A stretch of 8,522 bases of DNA. Source: Eubacterium sp. (lineage in GTDB: Bacteria > Bacillota > Clostridia > Lachnospirales > Lachnospiraceae). Made by a program: the position numbers and the translations under genes. Of the stretch, positions 5,871 through 8,522 are shown in pieces (within the stretch, counting starts at the first letter, position 1; the number at the start of each line of letters is the position of its first letter). Under the pieces are notes generated by a model. That model searched no databases and was not told the DNA's origin. It saw nothing but the letters and a program-made list of their open reading frames with translations. The stretch is from contig JAJGAH010000086.1 in NCBI GenBank assembly GCA_020844525.1, positions 1 through 8,522 of the forward strand, in the 5' to 3' direction.

Positions 5871-7265
5871 TTACAGATCACAGTGGTTTACAGTTCTCGG
5901 GAACGGAAGCACGTCGCGGATATTACCCATTCCGGTCAGATACATCACGCATCTCTCAAAACCGAGACCGAAGCCTGCATGACGGGTTGTGCCGTATTTG
6001 CGAAGGTCCAGATAGAAATCGTACTGGCTCATGTCCATGTGCAGCTCTTCCATCCGCGCCTTCAGTTTGTCATAGTCCTCTTCCCTCTGACTTCCGCCGA
6101 TGATCTCGCCGATGCCCGGTACCAGGCAGTCCATGGCAGCGACCGTCTTCCCGTCTGGGTTCAGCTTCATATAGAAAGCCTTGATATCCTTCGGATAATC
6201 CGTCACAAAAATCGGCTTCTTGAAGATCTGCTCTGTCAGATAACGTTCATGCTCTGTCTGAAGATCGCAGCCCCAGCTGACCTTGTAATCAAACTTGTCG
6301 TTGTGCTTCTCCAGAAGCTCAATCGCCTCGGTATAGGTGACGCGTCCAAAATCAGAGTTCATGACATGGTTCAAACGGTCCAGAAGGCCCTTATCCACAA
6401 ACTTGTTGAAGAAAGCCATTTCCTCCGGCGCATTCTCCAGCACATAGCGGATGACGTACTTCAGCATGGCCTCTGCACATTCCATGTCATCCTCCAGGTC
6501 CGCAAAGGCAATCTCCGGCTCGATCATCCAGAACTCGGCTGCATGACGGGTGGTGTTGGAATTCTCCGCGCGGAACGTCGGTCCAAAGGTATAGATCTTG
6601 CGGAACGCCTGTGCAAAGGTCTCGCCGTAGAGCTGTCCGCTTACCGTGAGGTTTGTCGGGCGATTAAAGAAATCCTTGGTGTAATCAACGGTTCCGTCAT
6701 CATTCTTCGGCACATTCGCCAGGTCCAGTGTGGTCACCTGGAACATCTCTCCGGCACCCTCGGCATCACTGGATGTGATCAGCGGTGTGTGCACATACAC
6801 GAAGTCATTCTCCTGGAAGAACTTGTGGATTGCGTAGGCAATCAGAGAACGGACACGGAAGGTCGCCTGAAAAATATTTGCGCGCGGACGCAGATGAGAA
6901 ATCGTGCGCAGATAGTCCATCGTGTGACGCTTTGGCTGCAGCGGATAATCCGGTGTGGACGGTCCCTCAAGTACAACGCTTTCTGCCTGGATTTCAAAAG
7001 GCTGCTTCGCATCCGGTGTAGCCACGAGCGTGCCTTCTACAATAATTGCGGCACCGATATTCAGGGATGAAATCTCCTTGAAGTTCTCAAGCTTGTCTGC
7101 ATAGACGATCTGAAGCGTCTCGAAGAAGGTGCCGTCGTGCAGCACAATAAAACCAAAGGTCTTGGAATCGCGGATATTGCGGACCCAGCCGCCGACCTTG
7201 ATCTTCTGACCGATATACTTCTCCCGCTCTTTGTAAATCTCTCTGACTGTAACCAAATGTTCCAT
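5871..7265 (-). CDS. asnS: Asparaginyl-tRNA synthetase
   Basis: Class IIb aminoacyl-tRNA synthetase that charges tRNA-Asn with asparagine in the cytoplasm, using ATP. The 464-residue product has the family's normal length. Residues 20-100 form the N-terminal OB-fold anticodon-binding domain ([18 protein letters not shown], 23-40). The catalytic domain shows class II motif 1 ([10 protein letters not shown], 155-164), motif 2 ([18 protein letters not shown], 228-245) and motif 3 ([15 protein letters not shown], 431-445), and ends in the typical [11 protein letters not shown] (448-458). The motif 2 wording and the lack of an archaeal-type insertion favour AsnRS over aspartyl-tRNA synthetase. ATG 7265 has AGAGG about ten bases upstream. 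The predicted leader is only about 55 bases and holds no T-box sequence, so T-box control is not evident. Confidence 0.97.
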   Translation of the reverse strand: MEHLVTVREIYKEREKYIGQKIKVGGWVRNIRDSKTFGFIVLHDGTFFETLQIVYADKLENFKEISSLNIGAAIIVEGTLVATPDAKQPFEIQAESVVLEGPSTPDYPLQPKRHTMDYLRTISHLRPRANIFQATFRVRSLIAYAIHKFFQENDFVYVHTPLITSSDAEGAGEMFQVTTLDLANVPKNDDGTVDYTKDFFNRPTNLTVSGQLYGETFAQAFRKIYTFGPTFRAENSNTTRHAAEFWMIEPEIAFADLEDDMECAEAMLKYVIRYVLENAPEEMAFFNKFVDKGLLDRLNHVMNSDFGRVTYTEAIELLEKHNDKFDYKVSWGCDLQTEHERYLTEQIFKKPIFVTDYPKDIKAFYMKLNPDGKTVAAMDCLVPGIGEIIGGSQREEDYDKLKARMEELHMDMSQYDFYLDLRKYGTTRHAGFGLGFERCVMYLTGMGNIRDVLPFPRTVNHCDL

Positions 7266-7327
7266 GTTGTTATGCCTCTTTCTTTTCTTTGTTTAATCGC
7301 GCGAATGCTGTTCAACACTTATTCTGC

Positions 7328-7357
7328 ATTATATATTACTTCTTCGGTATTAAGCAA
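7328..7357 (-). promoter_or_regulatory. Promoter of asnS
   Basis: The minus strand has a perfect TATAAT (7328-7333), an 18-base spacer and TTGCTT (7352-7357). The -35 box lies inside the first copy of the 29-bp tandem repeat. Transcription would start near 7321, about 55 bases before the asnS ATG. Confidence 0.6.
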
Positions 7358-7403
7358 TATACAATTGCCGCTGGGGTATAAAGCAATATACAATTGCCGC
7401 TGG
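7346..7403. repeat. 29-bp tandem duplication upstream of asnS
   Basis: Positions 7346-7374 and 7375-7403 are head-to-tail copies of a 29-bp unit, differing at one base (7351 T versus 7380 A). Each copy contains GCAAT-N5-ATTGC, an inverted repeat of the kind bound by dimeric regulators. The copy nearer asnS supplies its -35 box. The near identity suggests a recent duplication or selection to keep two operator copies. Confidence 0.9.
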
Positions 7404-7413
7404 ATTCGAACCA
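7399..7413 (-). other. tRNA T-arm-like fragment
   Basis: On the minus strand this reads TGGTTCGAATCCAGC, the conserved T-arm core of tRNAs. Fourteen bases (7400-7413) are identical to the T-arm of the tRNA-Pro at 803-816. The rest of a tRNA is absent: the outer T-stem pairs do not match and no acceptor or anticodon arm follows. It overlaps the end of the second 29-bp repeat copy. It may be a leftover of a deleted tRNA gene or an old attachment site, or chance similarity. Confidence 0.4.
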
Positions 7414-7449
7414 TAAATCATTAATTAAGAAACTGTTTAACCGGCTGTT

Positions 7450-7478
7450 TTGTTCTGTTAAGCGCAGTACCGTAAAAT
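7450..7478 (+). promoter_or_regulatory. Candidate promoter of the DUF368 gene
   Basis: TTGTTC (7450-7455), 17 bases, then TAAAAT (7473-7478). The -35 is weak and the -10 good. Transcription would start near 7485, so the hairpin at 7487-7501 would form the extreme 5' end of the mRNA. Confidence 0.4.
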
Positions 7479-7486
7479 TCCTGGTG

Positions 7487-7501
7487 TCCTGAAAAACAGG
7501 A
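7487..7501 (+). promoter_or_regulatory. Hairpin covering an upstream ribosome site
   Basis: TCCTG (7487-7491) and CAGGA (7497-7501) form a perfect 5-pair stem around AAAAA. The right arm contains most of AGGAG (7498-7502), the Shine-Dalgarno of the in-frame ATG at 7508. If formed, the stem would hide that site and favour the internal start at 7577, or allow regulated initiation. Confidence 0.4.
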
Positions 7502-7576
7502 GAGTGCATGAAAAAGCTTGCTCAGTCATGCATGAAAACGCGAACCAAAAGTACAAGAGAAGGAGATGAATCTGAT

Positions 7577-8488
7577 ATGATAAAAGATGCTGCAGATGGA
7601 TTCTGCATGGCGCTTGCAGACAGTGTACCCGGGGTATCCGGTGGTACTGTTGCTTTTCTGATGGGATTTTACGACCGGCTGATCGGCTCCATAAATCGTC
7701 TGATTTTTGGAAAAAGGAAGGAAAAGGCAGATGGAATAAAATATCTGGTCCGACTGGGAATTGGATGGGCAATCGGAATGGGTCTGGCTGTCCTTGTCCT
7801 GAATGCCCTGTTTGAACAGAACATTCACGTAATCAGTTCCCTGTTCATCGGCTTTATTCTCGGGGCACTTCCCGTTGTATGTATGGAAGAAAAGGAAACA
7901 GTATTACAATGGAAGAAAGGTCTGCTATTCCTTGCAGCCGGGGTTGTCCTCGTCATCGGAATCACATACATGAACACCAGGCTTCCATCCGCGTCCATGG
8001 ACCTTTCCGCATTTACTCCGGTACTCGGCCTGCGCCTGTTTCTGATCGGAATGATAGCGATCTGTGCAATGTTTCTGCCGGGCATCTCTGGTTCCACCAT
8101 GCTGCTGATCTTCGGGGCATATCTGCCGATCATGCATGCATTAAAGGGACTGATGCACCTTCAGCTGAGCTATCTTCCGGCGATTCTCCTCTTTATACTC
8201 GGACTTCTCGCCGGAACGGCAAGCATCGTACGTGTAATCAAAGCCGGTCTGGAAAAGTACCGTCCACAGATGATCTATTTCATTCTGGGAATGATGGCCG
8301 CCTCGCTGTATGCCATTGTCATGGGGCCAACGACACTGGACCATCCGCAGACACCTCTGAATTTTTCCAATTTCAATTATCTGGCATGTATCATCGGTGT
8401 TGCACTGGTTGTCGCCATGCAGGCTGCAAAGCATCGAGGATCACGTATCAGACAGGGACTGCCTGACAATGCTGATACAACGGTCTGA
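7577..8488 (+). CDS. DUF368 membrane protein, PopT-like undecaprenyl-phosphate translocase
   Basis: DUF368 (PF04018) proteins include PopT, shown to move undecaprenyl phosphate, the lipid carrier for wall and polysaccharide synthesis, back across the cytoplasmic membrane. The 303-residue product is strongly hydrophobic throughout. It carries the family's paired signatures: DSVPGVSGGTVAFLMGFY near the N-terminus (15-32) and FLPGISGSTMLLIFGAY in the middle (166-182), reflecting two related halves. A short charged tail ends the protein. I prefer ATG 7577 because homologues begin only a few residues before GFCMALADSVPG. It has AAGGAG at 7560-7565, 11 bases upstream. An in-frame ATG at 7508 with AGGAG at 7498-7502 would add 23 polar residues and is a real alternative. 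It is divergent from asnS, so it is regulated separately. Confidence 0.9.
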   Translation: MIKDAADGFCMALADSVPGVSGGTVAFLMGFYDRLIGSINRLIFGKRKEKADGIKYLVRLGIGWAIGMGLAVLVLNALFEQNIHVISSLFIGFILGALPVVCMEEKETVLQWKKGLLFLAAGVVLVIGITYMNTRLPSASMDLSAFTPVLGLRLFLIGMIAICAMFLPGISGSTMLLIFGAYLPIMHALKGLMHLQLSYLPAILLFILGLLAGTASIVRVIKAGLEKYRPQMIYFILGMMAASLYAIVMGPTTLDHPQTPLNFSNFNYLACIIGVALVVAMQAAKHRGSRIRQGLPDNADTTV

Positions 8489-8522
8489 AAATCGGACAGA
8501 TCTCCCATACCATCCATGAGCG
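8489..8522. other. Window end, nothing recognised
   Basis: The 34 bases after the DUF368 stop hold no clear hairpin with a T-run. The terminator, if any, lies beyond the window. Confidence 0.4.

Noticed and set aside
5802..7070. 422-codon open frame on the plus strand opposite asnS
   Set aside because: It is antisense to asnS with no domain and no ribosome site; a by-product of codon bias.
7266..7330. T-box riboswitch in the asnS leader
   Set aside because: The leader is too short and has no T-box core sequence or specifier stem.

Overview
The window looks like a chromosomal segment of a mid-GC Bacillota, most likely a gut Clostridia/Lachnospiraceae-type bacterium. This is inferred from strong AGGAGG-type ribosome sites, a DUF368 protein beginning with the GFCMALADSVPG signature, a lysine-rich insertion in an AI-2E family protein, and a fragment resembling the small DUF3847 proteins of Clostridia mobile elements. 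The organism call is inference from sequence style, not from a marker gene.

Layout. Positions 1-790 hold no intact gene. A fragment of a DUF3847-like gene survives at about 492-602 with a perfect Shine-Dalgarno but ATA where the start codon should be, followed by a large inverted repeat. A complete tRNA-Pro(CGG) lies on the minus strand at 794-867, with a near-consensus promoter (907-935) and an intrinsic terminator (737-780). Next is L-fucose isomerase fucI (1165-3003, minus), divergent from an AraC/cupin regulator (3340-4194, plus). The 336-bp region between them carries palindromes and a direct repeat that could be operators. An AI-2E family membrane protein (4214-5737, minus) converges on the regulator. 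Upstream of it on the same strand is asparaginyl-tRNA synthetase asnS (5871-7265, minus). A divergent DUF368/PopT-like polyprenyl-phosphate translocase (7577-8488, plus) ends the window.

How the genes work together. The fucI/araC pair is a plausible sugar-induced module: FucI converts L-fucose to L-fuculose, and the neighbouring regulator probably senses the sugar. No kinase, aldolase or transporter is in view, so the rest of the pathway must lie elsewhere. asnS and the AI-2E gene are codirectional, 133 bp apart, with no clear terminator between them, so read-through is possible. The tRNA, asnS and DUF368 genes are housekeeping functions with no evident link to fucose.

I do not see a convincing new multi-gene system. 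The points most worth checking are short-range structures: the start-lost mobile-element relic beside the tRNA, a 29-bp tandem duplication that supplies the -35 region of asnS and abuts a tRNA T-arm-like fragment, a diverged 28-bp repeat pair before the AI-2E gene, two periodic low-complexity stretches inside the AI-2E protein, and a hairpin that hides one ribosome site of the DUF368 gene.
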